Positions 43,909 through 58,313 are shown, counted from the stretch's first letter. The stretch is 64,000 nucleotides of DNA from Sambucus nigra (GCA_949130495.1 OX422208.1:399893885-399957884); one strand, 5' to 3'. Notes: generated by a model not told the origin, from the letters alone. Numbers and translations are program-made.

Positions 43909-44549
43909 TCCGGGTCTTTCATACTTTAGTTTCTATTTTGAAGGTATCAAACCTTCCTGTTCCTCAAGCTTCTATTTGACCTTCTCGGCCTTCTTCTCTG
44001 GTTTTGGGCGGATGGCTACTATAAAGCACCTTCTTGCCATCGCCTGATCTCCGTGGATCTCCATTACTCCTCGCTCAGTCACATATTTGAGTTTCTGATG
44101 GTAGGTCGAGGGGACGACCTTTATTGCATGTAGCTATCCCTTGTCGAGGATAACTTGATAGGGCGAGTCAATGTCGACTACCAGAAACTCGATCATTTTG
44201 GAGACACTTCCTTCCCTCACTAGCAGTACGATCTTTCCCAATGGGATAGTTACTTTCTCAGCGAATCCAACTAGAGGGACAGTGGCTTCCTCAAGTCGAC
44301 AACGCTTAACTTCAATTTCCTGAACAGGTCAATATACATTACCTCGGATGAGGTTCCCTAGTCGACGAGCAACTTGTCGACGTCGTAGTTCGCTATTCGG
44401 AGTGTAATGATCAGGGCATCATGATGCGGGGTTCTTACTCCCACTAAGTCTTCATTCGTGAATACGATATGCTTGCTGTAGTCGACGTCATCTGCTCGTC
44501 GACGCTTTCCTGAATGTGTTTTCACTGGATCGATTTGAAAAGCTTGCAT
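43909..44549 (-). pseudogene. Aspartic protease, Tat element B
   Basis: Frame 44549-44358 ends HHDALIITLRIANYDVDKLLVD, then a TAG where the active-site triad continues GTSSEVMYIDLFRKL, i.e. D-x-G-T/S of the Tat protease with a stop in the middle. The remainder to 43909 is readable only in fragments. Confidence 0.78.
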
Positions 44550-46175
44550 ACTTCTGTAAGCTTTTTCACTTCCATCCGAGCTGAGTTTCCCTGAATCTGC
44601 TTTAGATCAGATGCCTCATGAATCAATGCGAGCTCATGGCCAGCATCGTCCTCGAGCACGTTGTCGGGCCTTGTGTCTCCATTGGTAGCAACTTTCTCTG
44701 CCTTCTTTTCCACGAACCTGTTCAAGTGCCCGGTTTGGGCTAACTCTTCAAAGTGAGACTTAAGAGCCTTACAGTTCTCAGTCTTATGTCCTCCTTCCTT
44801 GTGGAAAGCGCATCTCAGCGCGTTATTTCTTTTTTAGGGATCTCCTCCCATCTTTCTGGTCCACTTAACAAATGGCTCGTCCTTGATCTTTGCTAGGATC
44901 TTGTAAATTGGTTCTTTAAAGACAGTGTTTACTGCCTGAAATTCTTTTGAAACATCGTTCTTGTTTCCATTCTCGGAGTCACCCTTGCCCCCATTCTTGC
45001 CTCCTGTCTTCTGGTTTTCGGCCTTGTCGTTGCCTTGGTAGTGAGCTTAGCTCGACCATTCTCCCCTTCACTGAGGCGGGTCACATCCTCAACTTTGGTG
45101 TACTTCTCGATGCGAGCAATCAGGTTATCGATGGTTGTGGCCTCCTTCTTAGTTAAGGATTGGTGCAAGAGGCAAGAGCTGGGTAGGCTAATCTTGAAAG
45201 AGGCCACTGTTACCTGCTCTGAGAAGTCCTCGACCTCATTGAACAACTCCCAGTACCTTTTTGCATAGTCCCTGAGGCTTTCCTGGGGCGTCTTCTTTAT
45301 TATTAGCAAGGCATCCATCCTCTTTGGATGGGAGATACTAGTGATAAAGTGAGCCGTAAAGAGCTCTGCCAGGGACTCAAAGCTCCTGATGGATCTGTGA
45401 AGGAGTCTCTCGAAACACTTTTGGGCCACATCATGCAAACTCAAGGGAAAGATCCAACACATTAGTGCGTCCTTGTGGTTCTAGAGAGTCATGGCCTTCC
45501 TAACTGCCTAACGTGATCGATAGGGTCAGTCTTTCCGTCATAGATCTTGAATCTCGAAATCGCGAACTTCTTGGGGGCTTCTTCTTCTTCTTCTATCTCC
45601 CTTGAGAAAGGGGATTTCATCTGGGTTCTGAGAGCTCATCGGGTTAGCTCTCTGGTCGATCTGGCACCCCGATGTGCTGGGTGGTGATCCATTTCTCTTC
45701 GGACCAAATTTCGTATGTCATCATTTCCTCGAGTCGGGCTCCTGCAACGGCGAGCTGGTCGTTGATGCTCGAACGAGTCATCATCTGACGAGTGTTCCTC
45801 GATCCTTTGGGATTCGCGTCTAGGGATCCTTCCTCGGCTGCGAGACTTGCTCGCCTGAGGGCTAGGAGTGCGATATTAATGTCGCCTGGTGCTAAGATGG
45901 AGCTTTTTTCCCATCCTTTCCAATCTCCTTTTGAGGCGAGCATTTTCAGCTTCTTGCTTGCTAGTGGCCTCTCTTTTCTCCTGGAACCTTGCCTCATAGG
46001 CATCGATCAACCTGAAGATTTGCGTGGACCTAGAAGTTCCCTGACTTTCCTCTGAGGCTTGCCGCTCCGGGCGAGCCCTTTGATCTGAACGTCGAACTTC
46101 AGATCTGATCATGCGAGGGGCATGCTGCTCTTGAATATCCCCTGATTGAGGGGCATTGCTACTGTGACCAGGCAT
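44522..46175 (-). pseudogene. gag of Tat element B
   Basis: Met 46175 starts a basic N-terminus (MIRSEVRRSDQRARPERQ) with a coiled coil (ARLKRRLERMGKK). It shifts near 45890 to SLDANPKGSRNTRQMMTRSS and reaches the PF03732-like core in frame 45462-44929: KCFERLLHRSIRSFESLAEL, FTAHFITSISHPKRMDALL and QESLRDYAKRYWELFNEV. A CCHC-like finger of Tat type (CAFHKEGGHKTENC, about 44815) lies before the frame 44725-44522. Frameshifts and stops (for example about 45645, 44835) disable it. Confidence 0.88.
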
Positions 46176-46221
46176 TCCAAGTTCTTTGTTGGTGAGGGCT
46201 TTCTAAAATGAAGACAAACGT

Positions 46222-46241
46222 TTCCCACAGACGGTGCCAAT
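46222..46241 (-). other. Primer binding site of Tat element B
   Basis: The minus strand reads TTGGCACCGTCTGTGGG one to two bases after the LTR end ..CACCACA. This is the same site type as in Tat element A. Confidence 0.88.
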
Positions 46242-46658
46242 TGTGGTGACAATTAAGTTCAGCACAAATTAATAAGAAAAGGCAATCACCAAAATAAGTA
46301 AAGAATGTAAAGAACGCCAATCACACGACACAACATTTACGTGGTTCGGCAAGAATGCCTACGTCCACGGTGGTGCTCTCGATATTATTTCTCTATACTC
46401 CGGGGAGTATTTTACAGGAAAAATAATACATGCCTTTTGCCCCAAGCTTAGGGTTTGTTATATACATGTTTGTTCTCAGGGAGTGGGGGTGTTGGACTCC
46501 CCCACATCACTCCACAGCCCCTAGAATATGTGCATACGAGATTTTAGGAATTGGACTGAGTCGTAACTGAATTGATTGGGATGCGAGGCTCCCAGACTTT
46601 GGGCCGTTTTTATTGGGCTACTCGTCTTGGGCCAGAAAGAAAAATCAAGGTACCCACA
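46242..46658 (-). repeat. 5' LTR of Tat element B
   Basis: 417 bp, TG..CA ends on both strands, followed by CGTAC at 46659-46663. It differs from the other LTR by scattered substitutions, so the insertion is not recent but not ancient. Confidence 0.95.
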
Positions 46659-46663
46659 CGTAC

Positions 46664-48360
46664 CTACATAATGGGCTCAATTGTATTTTGATGTATTTTT
46701 TTTAATGAAAACGGAATTTTTTTAAAAACTGTATTTTTTTTTAAGAAGTATATTTTTTAAAAACTGAATCCTTAAAAAATGTTTGTTTAAAAACATTATT
46801 TTTATATAAACCTTTTCTTTTATAAAAATAGTTTCTAAATAATACGATTTATTAAGAAATGCGTTTTTTTTATATATGCGTTTTTGTTATTTTTTGTTTT
46901 TCTATATATTTTTTTCTTTATTTCTTTTTAAAAATACAGTTTTTATGACAAAATACATTTTTAACAAAATACGATTTTATAAACAGTTTTAAAAAAAATA
47001 TAGTTTTGATATAAAAAAAAGTGTTTTTCATTTTTTTTGTTTCTTTCTTTTTAAAATTATATTTTTTTCCCAAAAATACTGGTTTTGGAAAAATGGTTTT
47101 TTAAAAATACAATTTTTAAAAATACAGGTATTTTTTTTATAAATAATAAAGTTTTTTAAAAATATATTTTTATCATTGGTAATTATATTTATCACTAACT
47201 ATTAGATTTTGTTATAAGAAGCATTTTTTAAAGTACTTAGGTACCTACATAATAGGCTCAATTGGATTTCGATGCATTTTTTTTAATAAAAATGGAATTT
47301 TTTAAAAAACGATAATTTTTATAGATGCATATTTTTTAAAAACTCAATTTTTAATAAAACGCCTCTTTAAAAACATTATTTTATATATTTTTTTAATAAA
47401 AACAGTTTCAAAAAAATACGATTTATAAAGAAATGCAGTTTTTTTTAAATTCAATTTTTACTATTTTTTATTTATTTTTTCTTTATTTCTTCTTAAAACT
47501 AGAGTTTTTAGAACAAAATACGATTTATAAATAGTTTTTCTAAAAATATAGTTTTAATAAAAAAAATAGTCTTTTCAATTTTTTTTACTTTATTTCTTTT
47601 TTAAAATGAATTTTTTAATAAAAATAAGGGTTTTTGATAAATGCATTTTTTTAATAATATAATTTTTAAAAAAGTATATTTTATTACTATGAGTACAGTT
47701 TTTAAAAAATACATTTTTATCAGATGTAATTCTATTCTTATAACTAAATATTAGATTTTGTTTAAAGAAGCATTTTTCATCTATTTAGGTCCTACCTAAT
47801 AGGCTCAATTGGATTTCGATGTATTTTTTTAGAAAAAATAATTTTTTTTTTTAAAAAGTTTTATTTTATTGATGAATATTTTTACAAAACTGAATTTTGA
47901 ATAAAAATGCATGTTTAGAAACTTTATTATTATAAAAACTGTATTTTTTTAAAAAATAGTTTTTAAAAAATGCGGTTTATAAAGAAATACAATTTTAAAA
48001 AAAATACATTTTTTAAATATTTTTTTCTTTATTTATTTTTAAAAATACAATTTAAAAAAATATATATATGTTTAACAAAATATGGTATATAAGCAGTTTT
48101 TTAAAAATATATTTTTTATATACAAAATGTAGTGTTTTTTACTCTTTTTCGTATTTTTTTTCTATATTTTTCAGTTTTTCCTTTATTTCTTTTTAAAAAT
48201 ATATATTTTTATATAAAAATATTGTTTTGGAAAAATGCAATTTTTTAATAATAATTTTTTAAAAAAAATAGTTTTTTTAATTAATAATACAGTTTTTTTT
48301 AAAAATATTATTTTATAAAAATAATGTTTTTTGATATTTTATAATTTTTATTTATTTCTT
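46664..48360. repeat. AT-rich tandem repeat, units of about 550-580 bp
   Basis: Each unit runs from T/GGTAATTCTAT..TTAGATTTT..AAGAAGCATTTTT through TACCTA.ATAGGCTCAATTG and GATTTCGATG to long alternating A and T tracts (..TTTTTAAAAATACAGTTTTT..). Units begin at 35816 (interrupted by Tat element B), 47178 and 47725. The third decays into 48300. Similarity is clear in the anchor blocks and loose in the A/T tracts. Confidence 0.85.
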
Positions 48361-48431
48361 TTTAAAAATGCAGATTTTATTAAAGAAATGTAGTTTTTGT
48401 TTCTTTATGTCTTCTTTATTTTTATATTTAT

Positions 48432-50740
<2,309 letters not shown>

Positions 50741-50896
50741 GGGACAGTTGATGATACATTCAAAAAATTAAATTTAATTATTTTTTTAAATATAATTTTA
50801 AAATTTAGTTTTCTTTATTTATAAATATTGGTGTACATTTGATAAATTTGTTTTTAAAATTTATAAATATTGGTGTGCATTTGGTAAACTTATTTT

Positions 50897-50898
<2 letters not shown>

Positions 50899-50973
<75 letters not shown>
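50899..50973. repeat. (TA)n microsatellite
   Basis: About 37 TA units, directly before the MITE at 50974. Confidence 0.98.
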
Positions 50974-50976
<3 letters not shown>

Positions 50977-51361
50977 TGTTCTAAAAAACCCGCCTAGGCT
51001 TAAGGATTGGGAGAAACCCCTCGCCTTACGCTTTTCACGCCTTATTCTTGGTCAAATCCTTAAGGCGCACTTTTTTCTAAAGACAACAATGCTTTAGTGA
51101 AACGATGTCGCCTTTTAAAGAATTTCTTTACGAACCGGACCATTATCTCATCCAAAATAATCAAATAGTATTTTAAGTTGCATATATTCAGACATATTTT
51201 TATGATATGTGGAATTTTTATATTTTAATAGCCTTGTTATGGTTAAAAAATATTAAAATATATTAATAAGGCCTAAACGCCTTTTCACGCCTTTTTTACG
51301 CCTAGGCCCGCCTAGGCTTGGCCTCCATGCCTCAATCACACCCCGCGTTTTTTAGAACCTT
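50974..51361. mobile_element. MITE with GTTCTAAAAAAC ends
   Basis: Left end CACTGTTCTAAAAAACCCGC and right end GCGTTTTTTAGAACCTTGA are inverted over GTTCTAAAAAAC. Subterminal zones share inverted CGCCTAGGC(TT) motifs and AACGCCTT/AAGGCGC motifs. It lies inside a TA microsatellite of the older Harbinger-like element. The style is that of common plant non-autonomous hAT-like elements; the superfamily is inferred only. Confidence 0.75.
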
Positions 51362-51602
51362 GATATATATATATATATATTTGTGTGTGTGTGTGCATTA
51401 TGATATTACATGTATAATAATATTATTTAATACATATTCACTATATGTATATTTTATATAATTTCATATATTAATAATACATGTATAAAATTATATAAGT
51501 ATCTTATAATACATGTATAAAACTATATAAGTATCTTGTATGTATTGATAACATTAATAATACATGTATAAAACTATATAATATCATTTAACATATGAAT
51601 CT

Positions 51603-51666
<64 letters not shown>

Positions 51667-51675
51667 CATATATAT
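51603..51675. repeat. AT minisatellite (about 18-bp period)
   Basis: Repeats of (TA)n separated regularly by a TACATA step, four to five copies. Confidence 0.85.
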
Positions 51676-51850
51676 TATTTATTAGAATTACACACATTTT
51701 AAAGTATTATGTATGTTGTAACACCCCGTAATTGTGAGTAAATTATTTTTAACATTTAAATTGCACGCGTGACGTAATTTAATGAAAATGAGAAAATAAT
51801 GTGAAATTTATAAAGATCAATTAGTGTGAACATGATTAATACTTATGTGT

Positions 51851-52241
51851 TGTCGTGGCAAAATGTGACCCAAATAATAAAATAACCCATATTAGTCCAG
51901 TCATCTAAATATGAGGCTCATATTTAAAAGTTATGAGTTAAATATGGAATCTATATTTAAAAGCTATGAGTCAAATATGGGGCCTTATTTGAAAACTAGG
52001 AATCAAATATGGAACCCAATTTTAAAAGATACGAATCAAATGTAAAACTAATTTTTGAAAGTTGTGAGTAAAATATGAGTTTTTGTACATATACCTTGAA
52101 TTGTAATACTTACTTTAGTAGAAAAATAATAGCTTGACCCAACCCATATTTGGTCCACCCATATTTGACCCAATCCACATTTAACCCAACCCATATTTGA
52201 CCCACCCAAATTAGGCCCAACCCATAATTTTTCCACTCCTA
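51851..52241. mobile_element. 391-bp insertion with 10-bp duplication in the 5' LTR
   Basis: ACTTATGTGT occurs at 51841-51850 and 52242-52251. The 3' LTR has a single copy (58451-58460) and none of the intervening sequence. The insertion consists of short tandem units: ATATTTAAAAG.TATGAGT-type at 51905-52080 and (A/G)CCCA..CATATTTGACCC-type at 52135-52225. Only a weak terminal similarity is seen (GTGGCAAAAT / GTGGAAAAAT inverted). A 9-10 bp duplication fits Mutator-like elements. Confidence 0.8.
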
Positions 52242-53045
52242 CTTATGTGTTAATTTACTAGCATGATTAAGTAAATTTAATTAAGTTAATTGTAAAGCGT
52301 CGTATGTGAGTAAAAACGGCGAGAACTGACGGTATCACAACCGGGGCATTTGTGCGGGCTATGTTTAGGTTGAAATAGAATATTTATTTGTAGTAAATCA
52401 GATAGTGAATTTGAGTGCACAGTTGGTCCAGAATAGGTCGAAATAGTCAAAATTATATACCTGGGGTAGTAATTGGGTTTCAGGGGCTTTTCAGACTATC
52501 CCGGGCTCACGTAGGGGTATTTAAGTAATTTTAATAAAGGCTAATAACCTATTTTCTGGATTAGAGGGCTAAACCATAAGGGTTAGGAATGGGAGACATC
52601 CATATCATTATTCCTAAACTCTAAGAGAGAGAGAGGAGGAGAGAAATAAAAGGAGAAAGCTAGAGGAGGCTTAATTCAAGAAGGATTCGGGAAATTCTAG
52701 CATCGATTCATCATACAAAAGAGAGATCATACTCTACGAACAATCAAGGCAAGTAATTAACTTGCTTTAAATCAAATTGAGGTGTATTCCAGTTCATATC
52801 ATGGTACGTGTAGAACAAAACAAATTTCAAGAAGGGTTCTCATATTTAAATGTTTTTTTAGGAAATTGATATCGTGTGTAGTTTAGATGATCAATTGATG
52901 AAGTAAAGCCATTTATGATTGATGGAATTAGATTATACTTCACAATTTGAGTTTTAAGACACATAAAGATGGAATCTTGTGGGGTTCTTGGTTTAGGAAC
53001 ATGAATCTTGAATAACCTACGGTTTTATTGATGAACATAAGATGA

Positions 53046-53610
53046 CAATCTGTCAGAATTTTTTACGTTACTTTAAACTAATTCCATTTTAATTGCACTT
53101 AAAATTAGACTGCGTGCCATAATATTTGGAAAGATCTATGTCTTATCTTTCTAGTGAGCTTTTAATTAGGTCATTTGTAGTTCTATTGAGGGAGAAACTG
53201 CAATTTTTCTACAACACGTGTTAAATCTGTCAGCATATCAATCTGCCTGAATTTTTTACATTACTTTAAACTTATGCCATTTTACTTATACTTAGAACTA
53301 GATTGCGTTCCTTAAATTTAGGAAAGATATAGCTATTATCCTTCCAATGAGTTTTGAATGAGGTCATTTGGAGTTCTGTAGAGGGAGAAATCGCAATTTT
53401 ACTATATGGTGTTAATCTATTAGCATATCAATCTGCCAGATTTTTTTATGTCACTTTAAATTTATGCATTTTAATTGTACTTAGAATTATATTGTGTGCC
53501 ATGGATGTATGGAAAGGTCTAGGTCTTATCTTTCCAATTATCTTTTAATTTTGTCATTTGAATTTTTGTAGAGGAAGAAATCGCAATTTTACTATAGGGT
53601 GTTTAATCTG
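53046..53610. repeat. LTR-internal tandem repeat, three copies of about 190 bp
   Basis: Copies start near 53046, 53240 and 53430 with CAATCTG.CAGAATTTTTTA..ACTTTAAAC and end before AGAAAATTTATGACTCGA. The 3' LTR has only two copies (60357, 60547). Confidence 0.9.
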
Positions 53611-54185
53611 CAAGAAAATTTATGACTCGATTCGATTCCTTTGAAAATGGAAATTTTGTTAGTTTAGGTGTGAAACTTGAAATAAATTATTAGAAATATA
53701 ACTTGAGTAGTTTAGGATTATCTATCGATCGATTGAAAATGATATTTGGAGAATTATGGGGTTTAGTTATTAGGTAAATTTCGGGGAATTCCAAATGAAA
53801 TTTATGAGCCCTAAAGGCTAGAGAGAGTTTAGTGGATTGATTTAAAGAGATTTTATTGCCTAGGTGTGAGTTGGTAATTAAAGTCGAATTAGAAATCGTG
53901 AGAGAGATAATTAACAATAAAGTTGAATTATCGAATTAATGAGTTAAATTCGGGAATAAATGAACGGGTTGGTTGGGTTAAGTTGGGGTGTTTTATTAGA
54001 GTGATGTTACTTGATAAACTTGAATGATTTTACGACGGGCTGGTTGGGTAAGTTCAGGTATTTTAGCACGCTGACACTATTATATTTTGATTAAAGGATG
54101 AGAATTTAATTAAATAAAAGTGGTGAGATAGACTCGAGATTTGAGGGCTAGTGTAGGATGATAGGCGTGGGTTAGCTGGGTTTTG

Positions 54186-54188
<3 letters not shown>

Positions 54189-54236
<48 letters not shown>
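54189..54236. repeat. (AT)n microsatellite in 5' LTR
   Basis: About 24 units; the 3' LTR has a longer version at 61303-61373. Confidence 0.97.
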
Positions 54237-54239
<3 letters not shown>

Positions 54240-54553
54240 TGCATGATATTTATGTGGAAGTGTACCTACGTTGCATGCTATCACGGGAGGTCACACGCAG
54301 TGGACGATTCCAGCGAGGTCCGGATGTGTACCCCAAAAGGTGCATTAAGTATGTACGTAGCCCGAGGGCTTAGAACTATGTTTGCCTCTATTATCTGTTT
54401 ATTTGATTTATGGTTCGAGGGTGATTCTGAACCAATAGTTCGGGATTTGGTACGTGAGGTACATGGACTCGATAGCAGAGTATGAATTCATTACAGTTTA
54501 GTGGATGCAAATACAGATTTATTAGTGATATATATATATAAATATATATATAG

Positions 54554-54943
54554 TTAGGCTCTCCAACATACCTCATTAAACATACCTATGAACATACCTA
54601 TTTTTTTAAAATAGTAAAAAAAATAATTTTGAGTTAATATTTTTTATATGGGTTCATGATATTTCAATGTGCCCCTGTAAAAATATTCAGACCAAAATAA
54701 TGTGTTTTGATATTTTTAAAAAATAGGTAAAAAAACTGGCAGTTTTAAAGGGTAAAAAGTGACAGTTTTTTTACCTATTTTTTAAAAATACCAAAAAATA
54801 TTATTTTCAATTGATTTTTTTTATAATGGCACATTGAAATATCATGAACCCATATAAAAAATATCATCTCAAAATTATTTTTTTTACTATTTTAAAAAAA
54901 GGGTATGTTGTTAGGTATGTTGCTAGGAGGTATGTTGGAGAGC

Positions 54944-54949
<6 letters not shown>
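54554..54949. mobile_element. Foldback MITE, about 395 bp, only in the 5' LTR
   Basis: Ends TTAGGCTCTCCAACATACCT and AGGTATGTTGGAGAGCCTGA are inverted. Pairing continues deep into the element: ATATGGGTTCATGATATTTC at 54638 with GAAATATCATGAACCCATAT at 54836, and CCTATTTTTTAAAAATA with TATTTTTAAAAAATAGG. The whole sequence is close to one long palindrome. It is inserted in a TA microsatellite; the 3' LTR counterpart (61737-61800) lacks it. Confidence 0.9.
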
Positions 54950-55014
<65 letters not shown>

Positions 55015-55060
55015 TGTATATATATATATATATATAAGTGTATATATATATAAGTGTATT
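54950..55060. repeat. (TC)n(TA)n and TA/AGTG minisatellite
   Basis: About 13 TC and 18 TA units follow the MITE, then TATATAAGTGTA repeated three times. Confidence 0.95.
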
Positions 55061-55694
55061 TGTGTGACATTTCTAATAAACGTATATGATAGTGTAATCA
55101 GGCTTAATACATTAATGATGAACGTTGATAAATAACTGGAGTAAAGTTATAAATTGAAAAATTATTTAATAAGCTAATGCGAGACATAGCTAATTAAAAT
55201 ATGAAAGTTATATAATACTCGAGTCAGGTTAGAGTGCTAAGGAGATTTTGCAACGAGTCTAGTTAGACAGGGTAATGTAAGTAGGTGGGTTAAGATGTAT
55301 GCACTAGGTGTGCACAATAGTTGAGAGGTGAGGGGTGATCTCATGAGAGTGCGACACCGGCCTAAATATGGAAAGTTTAACTGCATATTTATTTACTTCA
55401 TCTTAATTACTTGCTATATATTTTTAAAATATTTTATGCTCTGATCCGTATCAAATCTATTTTCAAAACATTTTTGGTATTCAATCACAGGGATGCCAAA
55501 CTTGATGATTCTTTCCAGGAATGCGTAGCTGCAACACTTGTGGAGGCATGCAGGATTTGTATAGACGCTTCAGTTATTTATTCCTAGATTAGGATTCATG
55601 ATCAGTATTTCATTTGGGCATGAACGAAATGAGATTCCTATTTTTTTAGTAAAGGATTGATCACCCGTGATTAAAATAGGCGGGGTATCACAAA

Positions 55695-55706
55695 TGGTAT
55701 CAGAGC
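55695..55706 (+). other. Primer binding site of chromovirus 2
   Basis: TGGTATCAGAGC, an exact plant initiator-Met tRNA complement, two bases after the LTR. Confidence 0.93.
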
Positions 55707-55878
55707 ATCAGGTTCTAGTGTCCTTAGGATTTGTGCTGATTTTTACGTTTCAGCGTAGCGTTCTTTTGATATAGAGCCTATTGTAGGATTATTACTCCTT
55801 ATGTAAATGCATCTACGTTTTTCTGATGATTATCTTGTATTTGACAGTGAGCTTGTACAAACTCCAATCTCGTTTCAG

Positions 55879-57010
55879 ATGCCTCCAAAGAGAACACGAT
55901 AAATGAGAGCGAATGTTGGGGAGGAAGACCCATAAGAAAACATTACGCCTGCAGATGTGGCATAGGCAGTTAACGCAGCGATGACCACAATGGCACAACA
56001 TTTTTTGCAGACTCAGCTACGGCCCCTAGTGGCACCAGTCGTTCAGGAACAACTGGGGCCTTCCGATTGGTAGAGAGTAAGAGAGATATTTTCGAAAGGG
56101 CATCCACCATAGTTTCAGGGTGGCTCGGACGTAGTAGTTGCTAGTTAGTGGAGGAAAGACATGCAACTCCACTTAGTATGATTGAGTGTAGTGACACTCG
56201 AAAGAAGATTTAGCGACATTCAAGATAGTGGGCGCATCTTTATAGTGGTGGGAGTCAATCACCACAGTAGAAGAGAGGGATGTTATGACTATCGATGAGT
56301 TCTGGGTGCAATTTGACCTTAAGTATTTCCCATACGCTATTTGGACATAAATGCGGAAAAAATTTCTTGATGTTTCTCAAGGAGACCGAATCGTAGCAGA
56401 GTCTGAAGAGGAATTCACTCATTCATCTAATTTTGTGAAGGATGAGGTGAACACTGAAGAGAAAAAGATAAGAAAATTCATGGACGGACTGTCCTGGAGG
56501 ATCAGACAACACTTGTTAGGTAACCCAACATTGAAGACATACACTGAGGTCGTCAATGCCGCTCTACTTTATTGTCAGGATCAATGCTTCCACATGAAGG
56601 GGACCAAGCAATTAGTTAAGACCAGTCAGGCTGGGAAGACAGGTGGATATGGTGCTAGTGGGGCATAACAACAGCAGGTGGGTTGACAGTATAATCAGGA
56701 TTCCCAGCAGGGGGACCTGGCTAAGAGATTTAGATCATGAAATATCAGACCCAAGAGCGGTGGGTTCAGACAAGGCTAACAAGGCCCTCATTCTTAGCAG
56801 CAACAACAACATCCCGTTCCTCAGGGCCACTAGGGCTAAGGGAGTAACGGAGGAGGCCAGTAGGGTCAGGGCCAGAAATAAGGAGATGTTTACAATCGTT
56901 GTTTCACCTGTGGGAGGACAGGCCACCAAAAAAGGGATTGCCTAAAGCGTGGCAGGGGAAAACTACAGGATGGAGTCCTAGAGGTACAACCATTACAGTA
57001 ACTCTTGGGT
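55879..57010 (+). pseudogene. gag of chromovirus 2
   Basis: ATG at 55879 begins MPPKRTR and meets a stop at once. Fragments include TPADVA.AVNAAMTTMAQHFL. The capsid part is in frame 56351-56668: FLDVSQGDRIVAESEEEFTH, KIRKFMDGLSWRIRQHLLGN and PTLKTYTEVVNAALL (Retrotrans_gag type). The zinc knuckle CFTCGRTGHQKRDC at 56900-56941 keeps all four ligands. Frameshifts lie near 56050-56340 and 56670-56890. The parallel frame 56643-56945 is a shadow. Confidence 0.88.
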
Positions 57011-58313
57011 CTAATCCAAAGTGAAAATCACGTTCAAGAACTTGTCGACTAGGCAAGGGAGTTAGTGACTAAAGGAAAATTTTCTTCTATATATTTATGT
57101 GTATGGGGTAAGTTTAGGGTGACATGGGTGCGACACATTATATGATTATTAACATTAAAATTCACGGGTGGGTTGAGTTTAGTGGGTGCGTTAGCAGTAT
57201 CGCCTTAGTATTATGCATATATTTATTATTGGGTAGCGGGACTCTTTGGTGATGCCTACAGGGGAGCGGGTGTGGACATTAAGAGAATGTTTATATTATG
57301 CGATAATTTTACTCCGTTTGATAATTATGAAAGTAAAGCATATTTTTATCCTGAGTATTGACTGATTAGTGAAGTTGTAAGAGATAGTGGACTATGATAT
57401 TAAGACTGTCGTATTCACTATTCTAGGGTATGATGTATTATTTTGCAAGGTATTACCTGAAAGAGGGTCGAGAATGTGTATAAATATATTATTGTAAAAG
57501 AGACTTGAGAGAGTATAATTTTCTAGTTATATTTTATGCCGGTGCGTAAGGACTTTTACTGGTGTGATTGAGGGTATATTGGGTTTGATGTTGAGAGGAG
57601 AGATTTAGCTCATTAATGATTTAGCGCTAGAGACTTAGTGATAGTGATATCACCGTGTTGTATGACTCCTTTAGTGACGTGGGGGTGAACAATTATACTT
57701 ATGTGTCAGATAACAGGACTTTGGGTATATTGGTTACGTGCTTTAGGCCTACGAATCTCGATCATCGATAATGCTAGGTAGTAGTGTATCCGGGGGGGGG
57801 GGGGGGGTTCCTTGTTTGGATTTTTCTTGAGAGACGTCCCATGCATGAACCTTAGCGAGTGTCAGAAGTTGGTAGATGTGTGGCCATTAGGGCATGGATT
57901 TAGTACTTTAGTTGTTTCATATATACGTGGTTATAACTATAAGTCGATAGTTATTTTAGGATTTAGGGCTAGTGGAGCTGGGTATTATGGCGTAGAAAGC
58001 ATTATAGACCACTTGCACTAATTGTACAGATATGCACGGGATATAGGGTGTATGGGAACCCTAGTTAATTTGATTTCAGTATCATTCGCGATGAAAAATG
58101 ATGGAGTATTTTGGTGTAAGTTGACTAGAGCGGACTGGTCACTAGTATGAACGGTAGGGTATAAATCGTCAGGCTAAAGAATACCATTAGTGGAGGAATA
58201 GCGGGAACAACTTCATATTTCAACTTTGGGAAGATATGGATACGATGCAAGGTAGTATCCAAAGCTATTAATACTAGTCTTATATCTGAATTTCGAAAAC
58301 GAAATTCCTTTAT
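57011..58313 (+). pseudogene. Remnant interior of chromovirus 2, no pol domain left
   Basis: No RT, RNase H or integrase motif in any frame. A block at 57770-57850 matches 18690-18760 of chromovirus 1, so this is degraded protease-to-RT sequence with the rest of pol deleted. A G16 run (57792-57807) stands where chromovirus 1 has five G. The 69-residue plus frame at 57812 is chance. Confidence 0.7.

Larger units (their letters stand above)
35884..46658 (-). mobile_element. Tat-type Ty3/gypsy retrotransposon B
   Basis: 10.8 kb with 416/417-bp LTRs, a perfect CGTAC duplication, primer site at the right end and polypurine tract at the left. gag, protease, RT, RNase H, archaeal-type RNase H and integrase therefore read minus. 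Two accessory frames read plus, between integrase and the 3' LTR. The architecture is the same as Tat element A, but integrase is retained here and the LTRs are much shorter. All frames carry lesions. Confidence 0.95.
51717..55692 (+). repeat. 5' LTR of chromovirus 2
   Basis: 3976 bp, aligned to 58327-62791 along its length apart from the insertions and deletion listed separately (51851-52241, 54554-54949, loss equivalent to 62423-62720, no Harbinger copy). Polypurine-adjacent TGTAACACC start, ..GGGGTATCACA end. The open frames inside are LTR sequence. Confidence 0.93.
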
